Origin: CAWDMC01 sp963803295
GTDB taxonomy: Bacteria; Acidobacteriota; Terriglobia; UBA7540
Direction of reading: 5' to 3'
Assembly (NCBI GenBank): GCA_963803295.1
Contig: CAWDMC010000010.1
Location: forward strand, 372,001-436,000
DNA length: 64,000 nucleotides
Under the pieces are notes generated by a model. That model saw only the letters and a program-made list of their open reading frames with translations. It made no database searches and was not told the origin of the DNA. A program made the translations under genes and the position numbers. Within the stretch, counting starts at the first letter, position 1. The number at the start of each line of letters is the position of its first letter. Shown here piece after piece: positions 53,475-61,545 of this stretch.

Positions 53475-54290
53475 ATGGCAGGAGATATATTCGATAGAAG
53501 TCCTGTGGAGCCGGCGCATCCCGGGATAGTCGCACTCCACGATGATCTGGTAGCTATCTACCGATTCATTCGAGAGAGATATCAGGCAAGAATCGATCAG
53601 GAATTCGATAACGTCTCACGGAAGATTGGCTTTGTAGTCGCCACTACTCTCCCTGTCGACGTGACGGTGGGCGAAAAAGGCAATATCACCTCGGTCGCAC
53701 TTGCAGCCAAGCAAATGCAAGGGACGCTGTTCGAAGGCATCGGAAGCATTCTAAGTTCCCAGGATCCGGTTCCACCGAGCCCCGCCGGTCCAGTCAGCGC
53801 CGGCGTCTATCAGCTGTATCTACTATGGTACCCTGCTCTGAAGTTGAAGTTCCGGACGGAGTGGATGGAGCCCGCCCACTTGTCGACCCAGGCGGCTCTC
53901 AGCACGGCTTGGAAGGAACCCGCCCATCCGAGCACGGCTTGGAAAGAGCCGTCCCATCCCAGTGTGGGTGAAATTGCTGCCTCTCTCCGGTCTGACGTGG
54001 CCAGCCGCTTCGTCGGCAGAGTGCCTGGATTTGGCGAACCCGTGCACTGGTTCGATCCGGGCTACACCATTGCGGCCGAAGAAGCCGTGTTGATTCATGC
54101 GATCGACGAGGTCTATCCGGAACTACGGCTGGTGGATCGGGTAGCGGCGGCCCGTCAGGCTTCTCGCGTTGCGGTGCGACCCGAGGTCACAGAGCCCGCT
54201 CATCCCCAGCTTGAGCAGGCTCTTGAATCAGATAAGGGTGCGCAGATAGCGTCGGAGATCACCGCCGTACTGCGACGCCACGGCTTTTGA
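53475..54290 (+). CDS. Hypothetical protein with six EP-x-H motifs, possible radical SAM partner
   Basis: 271 residues; ACGGAGGCC precedes the ATG. No signal peptide or membrane segment. The motif E-P-[ASV]-H recurs six times, often followed by P: VEPAHPG (residue ~12), MEPAHLS (~131), KEPAHPS (~147), KEPSHPS (~157), GEPVHWF (~187) and TEPAHPQ (~238). The central three are in a short repeat (LSTAWKEPAHPSTAWKEPSH). The rest is helical/mixed. No family recognised. It begins 104 nt after the radical SAM gene on the same strand and ends at a terminator. A repeated short motif beside a B12-type radical SAM enzyme suggests a modified peptide or protein substrate; this is inference. It could also be an unrelated structural repeat. 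Confidence 0.75.
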   Translation: MAGDIFDRSPVEPAHPGIVALHDDLVAIYRFIRERYQARIDQEFDNVSRKIGFVVATTLPVDVTVGEKGNITSVALAAKQMQGTLFEGIGSILSSQDPVPPSPAGPVSAGVYQLYLLWYPALKLKFRTEWMEPAHLSTQAALSTAWKEPAHPSTAWKEPSHPSVGEIAASLRSDVASRFVGRVPGFGEPVHWFDPGYTIAAEEAVLIHAIDEVYPELRLVDRVAAARQASRVAVRPEVTEPAHPQLEQALESDKGAQIASEITAVLRRHGF

Positions 54291-54298
54291 GAGGAATT

Positions 54299-54370
54299 GG
54301 GCCGCGAACATGTCCCTTGTTGTGGGGTGTTGAAGGGAGGAGTGTGTCGCGGCCCGCCGCGCATTTTTTT
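54299..54370 (+). terminator. Terminator after the EPxH protein gene
   Basis: GGGCCGCGA (54299-54307) pairs with TCGCGGCCC (54347-54355) across a 39-nt loop; GCGC and a run of seven T (54364-54370) follow. It lies directly after the stop at 54290 and ahead of the convergent DUF488 gene. Confidence 0.6.
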
Positions 54371-54373
54371 GGC

Positions 54374-54960
54374 CTACAGTCTCCAGAGCTCGCGCTGGCG
54401 CGGGTCTTCACCCGGATAGCTCACTCTTGTACCCTCCACGCGAGCGAACGGCGTAACCTGGTGCGAATCGCGGCGTGTGGCGCTCATGATGTGCTCCACC
54501 CGGACGCGGCAAGCCGTCAGCGCGTCGGCGATCAGGGAACGGTGGCAACGCCAAGGCACCGCTTCGGCGCACATAATGGCAATCTGCGAGGCTTCGCCGA
54601 GCTTTAGGAGAGCCTCGACCGCAGTATCGAACTCGGCTGTCTGCATGTAGTCCGCGTAGCCGCGGAAAGAGGCGTTGTGCCAGGCAGTATTGGGCGAATC
54701 GCGCCGGCATGCCGCAATCCGCTGAGATTCGCCAAGTGGACATAGTGGATCTGGCTGATGGACAGCGCCCCCGGCAGAGTTTCGCGATTGAACTGCGGAT
54801 TAGTGCGTGAGCGTGGTACCCTGCGGACATCCACCAGGCATTGGATTTCGTGTGCTTGAAGCAGCGCGATGAAGTCGTCCAGGGGCCGGGTGGAATGGCC
54901 GACGGTCAGAATGATGAGAGGTTCAGTTCGCCGTCGGTTTGGGGACGCGAGTTCATCCAC
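54374..54960 (-). pseudogene. DUF488 protein, frameshifted
   Basis: Small cytoplasmic protein family of unknown function. GTG at 54960 gives MDELASPNRR, then the DUF488 opening ILTVGHSTRPLDDFIALLQA and LVDVRRVPRSRTNPQFNRE, and HLANLSGLRHAG near 54705. The expected continuation DSPNTAWHNASFRGYADYMQ and IMCAEAVPWRCHRSLIADAL is in another frame, so one base is missing near 54700. The rest runs to a stop at 54374. Everything else in the family pattern is present, so the shift is recent or a base-call error. Confidence 0.85.
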
Positions 54961-55064
54961 AGCACTATATTAGAGATCCTGCCGACGAATCTGGCGCCTG
55001 CAGAAGTCGGGAGTTAGTATCAACTGAAGTGTTGCAGAATTAAGACGGCGTTCGCCGGGGGTAG

Positions 55065-56285
55065 TCACTGCGAGATCCCCCGGACGGCCCGATAAGTATC
55101 CCTCGCGATAACCAACTCCTCGTTCGTGGGAATCGCCATGATTCGGACAGGGCTCGAATCGGTCGAGATCTCGCATTCCTTGCCGGCGCAGTTGTTTCGG
55201 TCGGGGTCGATTTCGTAGCCCAGTTCCGTCAGCCCCTCGCAGGCTTTCTCTCGCACCACGGGTGCGTTCTCGCCGATACCGGCCGTGAAGATCAGGCCGT
55301 CCACGTGGCCCAAAGCGGCGGTATACGCACCAATATACTTCTTGATCCGGTAGCAGAAAACATCTATGGCGAGCGACGCCTGCTCGTCGCCCTTACCAGC
55401 TGCCGTAACCAGATCGCGCATATCGCTCGACTGCCCGGAGATGCCGTAAAGTCCACTGAACTTATTCAACAGCGTGGAAGCGTCGTGCAGGGTGAGCTCA
55501 TCTTTCGACATGAGATAGAGCAGAACGGCGGGGTCCAGGTCACCCGAGCGGGTTCCCATCACCAGTCCCTCGAGTGGCGTGAAACCCATGGAAATGTCAA
55601 TAGCCTTACCATTCTGGATCGCGGCGATCGAGCACCCGTTTCCCAGGTGCGCGGTGATAAGATTCACTTCGTCGCGGGCTTTGCCAAAGATCTGCCGGTA
55701 ACGAAAGGCTACGTAACGATGAGAGGTACCGTGAAATCCGTAACGGCGTATTTTGTAGCGCCGGTAGTAGGTATAGGGCAACCCGTAAATGTAGGCCTTT
55801 CCAGGCATGGTCTGGAAGAACGCCGTGTCAAAGACAGCCACTTGAGGGACGCAAGGTAATACCTTGCGTGCCACGCGATATCCCTGAAGGTTATGGGGAT
55901 TGTGCAGCGGGGCCAGCTCGGCGCATTGCTCGATGCCCTTTTCCACTTTATCATCGATCACAACCGACGAGCTAAAATGCTCGCCGCCATGCACCACGCG
56001 GTGCCCGACCGCCTGGATCTGCGATACATCAGCGACTGTGCCCGAGTGCTTTAGGGAATCGAGAATCTTGATGAGCGCGGTCTGGTGATCGAGCACGTCC
56101 TCATGCCAGGCCTGTGACGCATTCGGCGGAACGGCCAGGCGCAAAGTGGCTTCGTCAGTGCCGATCCGCTCGAGCAGGCCTTTGGCGATCATGCGGTCAG
56201 AGTTCGACTCGATGGCTTCGCTGCTCGTATCGATCACTTGAAACTTGATGGAGGAGCTTCCGCAATTCAAGACCAGTATTTTCAT
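55065..56285 (-). CDS. ackA: Acetate kinase
   Basis: 406 residues. Converts acetate and ATP to acetyl phosphate and back, linking acetyl-CoA to ATP formation. Family motifs are complete: VLNCGSSSIKFQVID at the N terminus, GHRVVHGGEHFS, VFDTAFFQTMP, RRYGFHGTSHRYVAFR (catalytic Arg/His region), HLGNGCSIAAI, GTRSGDLDPAVLLY and FTAGIGENAPVVRE. The ATG at 56285 is the standard start. No pta gene lies next to it. A CRP-type site 406 nt upstream (56691) might act on it, but two small ORFs are closer. Confidence 0.97.
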   Translation of the reverse strand: MKILVLNCGSSSIKFQVIDTSSEAIESNSDRMIAKGLLERIGTDEATLRLAVPPNASQAWHEDVLDHQTALIKILDSLKHSGTVADVSQIQAVGHRVVHGGEHFSSSVVIDDKVEKGIEQCAELAPLHNPHNLQGYRVARKVLPCVPQVAVFDTAFFQTMPGKAYIYGLPYTYYRRYKIRRYGFHGTSHRYVAFRYRQIFGKARDEVNLITAHLGNGCSIAAIQNGKAIDISMGFTPLEGLVMGTRSGDLDPAVLLYLMSKDELTLHDASTLLNKFSGLYGISGQSSDMRDLVTAAGKGDEQASLAIDVFCYRIKKYIGAYTAALGHVDGLIFTAGIGENAPVVREKACEGLTELGYEIDPDRNNCAGKECEISTDSSPVRIMAIPTNEELVIARDTYRAVRGISQ

Positions 56286-56434
56286 CGACTATTCACTGTT
56301 ATCGGCTCGGGCTCACAAGGACTGGGCTCGATTCGATAACGCTCCTCCCACAGGCAATCATCCGCAGGAGCCTGTGGACTGCAGCATGACAAGTCTTCTG
56401 GCGCCACTCCGCAGACCTGCGGTGTTCGTCGTCG

Positions 56435-56644
56435 TCAGGCGCCGCTGGGCTCGCGCCGTCGGAGCTCAATCGTATGAAGGTGCAGGATTTCGCCAGTATC
56501 AGGGCTCATCTCGGCTGTTATCCGATAGCTCTCCCGCCGGGCTACGTAGCCCTGCTCTTCCAGCGTCAACACCTTACGGTGGAAAACCTCAGGATCCCAT
56601 TCGCGAACGATCACAGTTCTCGGCTCCGTTTCCGGCGTCGTCAT
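56435..56644 (-). CDS. Small hypothetical protein (69 residues)
   Basis: ATG at 56644. The product MTTPETEPRTVIVREW ... LEEQGYVARRESYRITAEMS ... ILHLHTIELRRRE has an alternating strand pattern and a short helix, like small alpha/beta proteins. No family recognised. It lies downstream of a CRP-type palindrome by 47 nt and upstream of ackA by 149 nt on the same strand. Coding is plausible rather than certain. Confidence 0.55.
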   Translation of the reverse strand: MTTPETEPRTVIVREWDPEVFHRKVLTLEEQGYVARRESYRITAEMSPDTGEILHLHTIELRRREPSGA

Positions 56645-56690
56645 TGTCGTTTACCGCCAGTTACAGGGTCTCATCGGGCGGAAATCCGGT

Positions 56691-56708
56691 CTGTGACCTA
56701 CATCACAG
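56691..56708. promoter_or_regulatory. CRP/FNR-type binding site
   Basis: CTGTGACCTACATCACAG matches TGTGA-N6-TCACA exactly. It is centred between two divergent small ORFs, 46 nt upstream of one start (56644) and 48 nt upstream of the other (56757). Confidence 0.6.
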
Positions 56709-56756
56709 TCAGTGGGTGATGCGCGTCATGGCACCCCAAAGGCAGAATAGTCTACA

Positions 56757-56927
56757 ATGACGAGTGTTTCCAGAGCTGTTTGGACTCAGCCGTCGGGAAC
56801 TGTATCCCCACGAGGAAGAAAGAGGATCTGGACGATCCGTGGCAAATTGCATCTCACGACCGTTGAAGGCGGCGGTAGGCAGTTCGTGGCCGAAACCGAA
56901 TCGGGCTATGCCGTAGTAATGGAATGA
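56757..56927 (+). CDS. Small hypothetical protein (56 residues)
   Basis: ATG 56757 to TGA 56925-56927. The product has a beta-rich second half (RKRIWTIRGKLHLTTVEGGG and RQFVAETESGYAVVME). No family recognised and no strong ribosome binding site (GGCAGAAT upstream). It is divergent from the 69-residue ORF around a shared CRP-type site, which is the main argument for it being real. Confidence 0.4.
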   Translation: MTSVSRAVWTQPSGTVSPRGRKRIWTIRGKLHLTTVEGGGRQFVAETESGYAVVME

Positions 56928-57012
56928 CGCCCAGAGTTCCGGGCCGGGATGAGAACCGGGAGTGCGGCGAAGACGCGCCCCCGGATACTCGGCGCGCTTC
57001 CCCCTCGCCTTG

Positions 57013-57906
57013 TCACTTATCCGGTTTGTCCCGGCTCTTCGACTGGCCGCCGGAGGACCTCAAGTTCACCAGCTTATTCAGCATGTCGAACCAGAACGGC
57101 GCGCCGAGGGAGAGAGCGATGGCGGTAAGAAGCAATCCCGCCACTTTCTCAGCCCACCCGAGCGCCTGATGAGCGAACGGAGCTCCGCGCCTGGGTCTGT
57201 TCGAAGCCGACCAGCCCATCAGAATCTGAGCGTCGTTAAGTTCAGCGGAAGTCAATTGGCCAACTCCCGGGCTGACAGGGGCCGATGTCGCGGTTGACGG
57301 AGTGGCGTTCTCGGTGGCCGCGACGACGATCCTGCTGCGCGTGGGCGCATCGAGCAAGAGACGGTTGACGATCATCAAGGTGTCGGCATTCGAGACTGCC
57401 ACAACTACCAGGGCCGTCGCAAACAGCACCAGTTGGGTCCAGCGCTTGTACCAGCCGCAGACGCGATCCATGGACTGATTGAACCAATCCTCGATGTTTT
57501 TACGGGCTTTTTCCAGATTGCCACCGGCGTCGTCGAGGAGAACCAGCAAGGGTCGCTTGATGTTATCCGGCAGACCGGCGACCGCCGTCCGCACCTCCTG
57601 ATAAGTTTTCGGACCCGCTTCGGTGGCAGGAGCGACGAGGTCAATCACGACGTTAGCGAATGTACGCGCGGGAATGTAGGAAGGCTTGCTCGCGCCTTTC
57701 ATTAAACCCTGGATCAAGGGATGGTCGTAAAGCTCTTGGGCCCTTTTCGGATCGCCCAGAAGCTCCGCGATGCCCTGATAGAGGGTCTTGGCGCGCATTC
57801 CCATGAATGCCGAGATGCCCTCCTTGACGGCAGAGCAGATCAGGCTCAGAACCAGGTACACGAAAATCAAACCGATCGTGACTTCAAGCGCCTGCGAGTT
57901 AAACAC
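57013..57906 (-). CDS. Membrane protein of unknown function
   Basis: 297 residues from a GTG at 57906 with AGGAGG upstream. N-terminal membrane segment (VTIGLIFVYLVLSLICSAVK). A cytoplasmic helical part follows with LYQGIAELLGDPKRAQELYD and LLVLLDDAGGNLEKARKNIE. Two more membrane segments (TQLVLFATALVVVAVSN and AGLLLTAIALSLGAPFWFDML) are followed by a short charged tail. The pattern ending LGAPFWFDML-NKLVNLR recurs in bacterial membrane proteins of unknown role that I recall from other genomes. Alone on this strand, flanked by a CRTAC1-type gene. Confidence 0.8.
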   Translation of the reverse strand: MFNSQALEVTIGLIFVYLVLSLICSAVKEGISAFMGMRAKTLYQGIAELLGDPKRAQELYDHPLIQGLMKGASKPSYIPARTFANVVIDLVAPATEAGPKTYQEVRTAVAGLPDNIKRPLLVLLDDAGGNLEKARKNIEDWFNQSMDRVCGWYKRWTQLVLFATALVVVAVSNADTLMIVNRLLLDAPTRSRIVVAATENATPSTATSAPVSPGVGQLTSAELNDAQILMGWSASNRPRRGAPFAHQALGWAEKVAGLLLTAIALSLGAPFWFDMLNKLVNLRSSGGQSKSRDKPDK

Positions 57907-58074
57907 GTGGTCCTCCTAATTAGAATCCCGTGCAAAGGCGGATGGTAAATCGATCGGTGAAGGCTAGCGCTCGGAAGGAGGGCTGTCAATAGCGGCTTAC
58001 TGGTTTTCCATGGAAACCGGGCCTTACGCGTTCAACCTGGTCGCGGCCCTGGCGGCCCGGCGGGGCTACCACCG

Positions 58075-59892
58075 TCATTTGGAAGGCACTTTGGGGAAGT
58101 TGCGAGGCACGATGCCCGAACCTTCTTTGACGGTAATGATCTGGTCGAGGGGAACGGTCGTAAGATTGTCGACTGCGCCGCTCGGCCAGGCGATCTTCAG
58201 CGATTGGACGGCCTTGCGCTGGCCCAGTCCAAACTGGATGCGCTTATCGCTCGCCGACATGTAACCGCCGCCACCTTTGGCCTGCTTGATCTCGGTGAAC
58301 CCGTCCGCGACCAGCGTCAGAACAGCCCCGATCCCATCACGGTTGGACTTACTGCCCACCAAGTCGACCTCCAGCCAGTGGTTGGCGTTACCGCCGTCGT
58401 TACGCAACAACTCGGGATAGTCCCCGCGTGCGTTAATCAGAATGTCAGGGTCGCCGTCATTATCAAAGTCCGCCACGGCCAAGCCTCGTCCTACGATGTG
58501 CCGCATGAAGTCCGGACCCAGGTGTTCGGACACTTTGTCGAACTTACCATGTCCAAGATTGCGCCACATCAAACAGGCCTCGGCGTAGGTCTCTTCCGAG
58601 TGATAAAGCTGAATGTTATCCAACATCGAACCGTTCGCCTGGGCAACATCGTCCCAGCCATCGTTATCGTAGTCCAGGAACCTGGCGGAAACGCCGCTCA
58701 GCAGGATCGCTTTGTTACCCATGCCACTCGGGAAGGTGACATCGTCGAAGGTCTCGTCGTGATTATTGTGATAGAGACGGTTGAGTTCAAAATCAAGGTG
58801 GGTGACGTACATATCGAGCCAGCCGTCGCCGTCGACATCCGCTACGTCGATGCCCATGCCAGCCTCATATTTGCCGTCTTCGCTGGCGGCGATTCCAGAA
58901 GTGAACGACACGTCGCGAAAGGTGCCGTCGTGATTGTTGATAAAGAGAAAATTGGGCCAGGTGTCGTTGGCGATGACGATGTCGGGCCAGCCATCGTTGT
59001 TCATGTCAGCGAGAGCCACGCCCATCCCTTTGGCTTCGGGCTTGCTAACTCCCGACTTATCGCTCACGTCCGCGAAGGTACCATCGTGATTGTTGTGGAA
59101 AAGGGAGAGGCGCTCCCCTTTGTAGTTATCGGGGTGGCAGTAAGCGCGGTAACCGGGCCGGTGTTCTCCGCACCATAGGTTGGTCTGAGGCGTCCATTGA
59201 ATGTAGTTACACACCAGCAGGTCGAGATAGCCGTCCTTGTCGTAGTCGAACCAAGCGGCGCTGGTGGACCACTGACCGCTATCGGCAACACCCGCTTTGT
59301 CGCTGACATCAGTAAAAGTGCCATCCCCTTTGTTGTGGTAGAGAATCGCGCGCCCAAAGCCGGTGACGTAAAGGTCTGGATAGCCGTCGTTGTCGAAATC
59401 CGCCACGGCGACACCCTGGCCGTAATGTCCCTCTCCACCCACGCCAGCTTTCTCCGTGACTTCGGTAAAGGTGCCATCGCCGTTGTTACGATAGAGTGCT
59501 GAGTGCAGAGGATGGGGAGGCTTGTAGATGTCCGTTGCCGCGGTTTGCACCATATAGATATCGTAAAGCCCGTCCTGGTTGTAGTCGATAAAGCCGGCGC
59601 CAGTACCCATGGTTTCGAGATAGTACTTCTGGTCAGTCATGGTGGAATCTTGCTTGAAGTCGATCCCCGACGGTCGCGCGATATCCTTGAAGGTCACAGG
59701 AATGCCGATCGAGGACGCAGTCGCCGCCCTAACCTCGGCACGAACCGGGTGGTGGCCGGCGATCCTCCAGCCAACGACGACGGCAAAGGACGCCATCACC
59801 AAAATGATATTCCGGCGAGCGGCTTCGCGCGCCCGACGATCCTGACGGGAAGTTGTCTTCAAGCAATCCTCGCTGAGCCCTTTAAGGGCCAT
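58075..59892 (-). CDS. FG-GAP/VCBS repeat protein with ASPIC/UnbV domain (CRTAC1 family)
   Basis: 605 residues. An N-terminal membrane anchor or signal (IILVMASFAVVVGWRIAGH) is followed by a beta-propeller of about seven FG-GAP/VCBS blades. They carry calcium-binding-like D-x-D-N-D-G-x-x-D loops, for example YNQDGLYDIYM, DFDNDGYPDLYVTG, DYDKDGYLDLLVC and DVDGDGWLDMYV. A C-terminal ASPIC/UnbV domain (NANHWLEVDLVGSKSNRDGIG and IQFGLGQRKAVQSLKIAWPSG) completes it. Abundant in Acidobacteria and Planctomycetes; probably extracellular binding or adhesion. No operon partner. Confidence 0.93.
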   Translation of the reverse strand: MALKGLSEDCLKTTSRQDRRAREAARRNIILVMASFAVVVGWRIAGHHPVRAEVRAATASSIGIPVTFKDIARPSGIDFKQDSTMTDQKYYLETMGTGAGFIDYNQDGLYDIYMVQTAATDIYKPPHPLHSALYRNNGDGTFTEVTEKAGVGGEGHYGQGVAVADFDNDGYPDLYVTGFGRAILYHNKGDGTFTDVSDKAGVADSGQWSTSAAWFDYDKDGYLDLLVCNYIQWTPQTNLWCGEHRPGYRAYCHPDNYKGERLSLFHNNHDGTFADVSDKSGVSKPEAKGMGVALADMNNDGWPDIVIANDTWPNFLFINNHDGTFRDVSFTSGIAASEDGKYEAGMGIDVADVDGDGWLDMYVTHLDFELNRLYHNNHDETFDDVTFPSGMGNKAILLSGVSARFLDYDNDGWDDVAQANGSMLDNIQLYHSEETYAEACLMWRNLGHGKFDKVSEHLGPDFMRHIVGRGLAVADFDNDGDPDILINARGDYPELLRNDGGNANHWLEVDLVGSKSNRDGIGAVLTLVADGFTEIKQAKGGGGYMSASDKRIQFGLGQRKAVQSLKIAWPSGAVDNLTTVPLDQIITVKEGSGIVPRNFPKVPSK

Positions 59893-60067
59893 TCAGTTCA
59901 GGCGACTTTGCACCCTACCACTATAGACCAGGCGACTTGCGCGCCTCAATTGTCTTCATGAGGGTTGCGGAAAAAGTGCGGTAATCGAGCGGGATTTGTG
60001 CGGGATCTTGCGGACGCGGCCTACCTTTGGCCGACCGCGTGAATTGGGCGCGGAAACTCGTGAAGGG

Positions 60068-61378
60068 CTAAGACCGGTCCCCTCGGATCGCCGAGCGGTC
60101 GAGCCAGATCACCTGGTCACGTTCGGGTCCGGTCGATACCATGGCGATCTCGACCCCAACGTGCTCGGCTAGGAAGTTGAGGTAATCTCTCGCTCTCTGC
60201 GGCAACTTGCCTTCATCCTTAAGCCCGAAAGTGGACGTCTGCCATCCGGGGACCATGGTGTAGCGCACCTGCACGCGCTCAAGGTCTTCGACTTCGGCGG
60301 GAAACTCATCGAGCGTTTTCCCGTCGAGGCGGTATTCCAGCCCTACCGGGATTTCGGCGAGCGTATCGAGGATATCGAGTTTGGTGATGATGAGCGCGCG
60401 CAGATCATTGATGCGGGCACTATAACGCGCCGCCGTGACGTCAAACCAACCGCAACGCCGCGGGCGGCCGGTAACGGCGCCATACTCGCTGCCTCGTTCG
60501 CGGATTTTCTCGCTCTCGGGTCCGGACGCCTCGGTGGGAAAGGGTCCGCTGCCCACGCGGGTAGCGTAGGCCTTCGAGACTCCGACGACCGCGTTGATGC
60601 GAGTGGGTCCAACGCCCGTGCCGGTGGACGCTCCGCCGGCCGTGGCGCTCGAGCTGGTGACAAAGGGATACGTGCCATGATCGAGATCGAGCAGAGTGCC
60701 TTGGGCGCCCTCAAACAAAACGCTGAGGCCGCTATCCATCGCGCGATTCAGATAAACAGACGTATCCGCCAGGTGCGGAATCAGCCGGCTCGCAGTTTCC
60801 AAGTATTGCTCGATCATCCGCTCACCATCGGGCACGAGCGCGCTCGAGAACAACGCGGAGGCGAGCCGGTTTTTCTCCGCCAGGATCTCGCTGCACTTCT
60901 TCCGAAACACCTTCGGATCGCGCAGGTCGGACGCGCGCAAGCCCCGTCGATGGGCTTTGTCCTCGTACGAAGGACCAATGCCCTTGGCCGTGGTGCCGAT
61001 CCGGCCAAGGCCTCTGGCTTCTTCGGCCGCAACCTCATGACTGCGATGGTAAGGCAGGATCAGATGGGCGCGGTCGCTGATCAGCAGGCGTTCGCCGATC
61101 TCCACTCCGCCATTGGCGAGCGCTTCCAGTTCCTTGGCCATGGCCATTGGATCCACTACCACGCCGTTGCCCAAAACAGCAGTTTTGCCAGGACGCAGAA
61201 TACCGGTAGGAATCAATTGCAGCACAAACTTCCGGCCACCGATAATGACAGTATGCCCCGCGTTTGCGCCTCCCTGATAGCGCGCCACGATGTCGAAATG
61301 CTCGGAGAGAACATCGACTACTTTCCCCTTACCCTCATCGCCCCACTGTACGCCCACTACCACTACATTGTTTGACAT
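60068..61378 (-). CDS. purA: Adenylosuccinate synthase
   Basis: 436 residues. Catalyses GTP-dependent condensation of IMP and aspartate, the first committed step to AMP. Motifs: VVGVQWGDEGKGKVVDVLSE with the phosphate-binding loop, RYQGGANAGHTV with catalytic histidine, RGIGTTAKGIGPSYEDKAHR-type region (reads RIGTTAKGIGPSYEDK), GAQGTLLDLDHGTYPFVTSS and GVSKAYATRVGSGPFPTE. ATG at 61378 is the family start. It lies 167 nt downstream of glgA on the same strand. Confidence 0.98.
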   Translation of the reverse strand: MSNNVVVVGVQWGDEGKGKVVDVLSEHFDIVARYQGGANAGHTVIIGGRKFVLQLIPTGILRPGKTAVLGNGVVVDPMAMAKELEALANGGVEIGERLLISDRAHLILPYHRSHEVAAEEARGLGRIGTTAKGIGPSYEDKAHRRGLRASDLRDPKVFRKKCSEILAEKNRLASALFSSALVPDGERMIEQYLETASRLIPHLADTSVYLNRAMDSGLSVLFEGAQGTLLDLDHGTYPFVTSSSATAGGASTGTGVGPTRINAVVGVSKAYATRVGSGPFPTEASGPESEKIRERGSEYGAVTGRPRRCGWFDVTAARYSARINDLRALIITKLDILDTLAEIPVGLEYRLDGKTLDEFPAEVEDLERVQVRYTMVPGWQTSTFGLKDEGKLPQRARDYLNFLAEHVGVEIAMVSTGPERDQVIWLDRSAIRGDRS

Positions 61379-61545
61379 GTTCCTGATTTCAAATTCAAGA
61401 TTTCAGATTACTTCGTGTGTTTCAGATAGGAGCACCTGAGGTGAATGGTGAAACATTGAGGAGCAAACCAACCCACCAGCCCACGCTGGAGGCGCCCCCC
61501 TGCCTGCCACTTGCCACTAGCAGGTCTCCCGTGCCGTGCCTTGAA

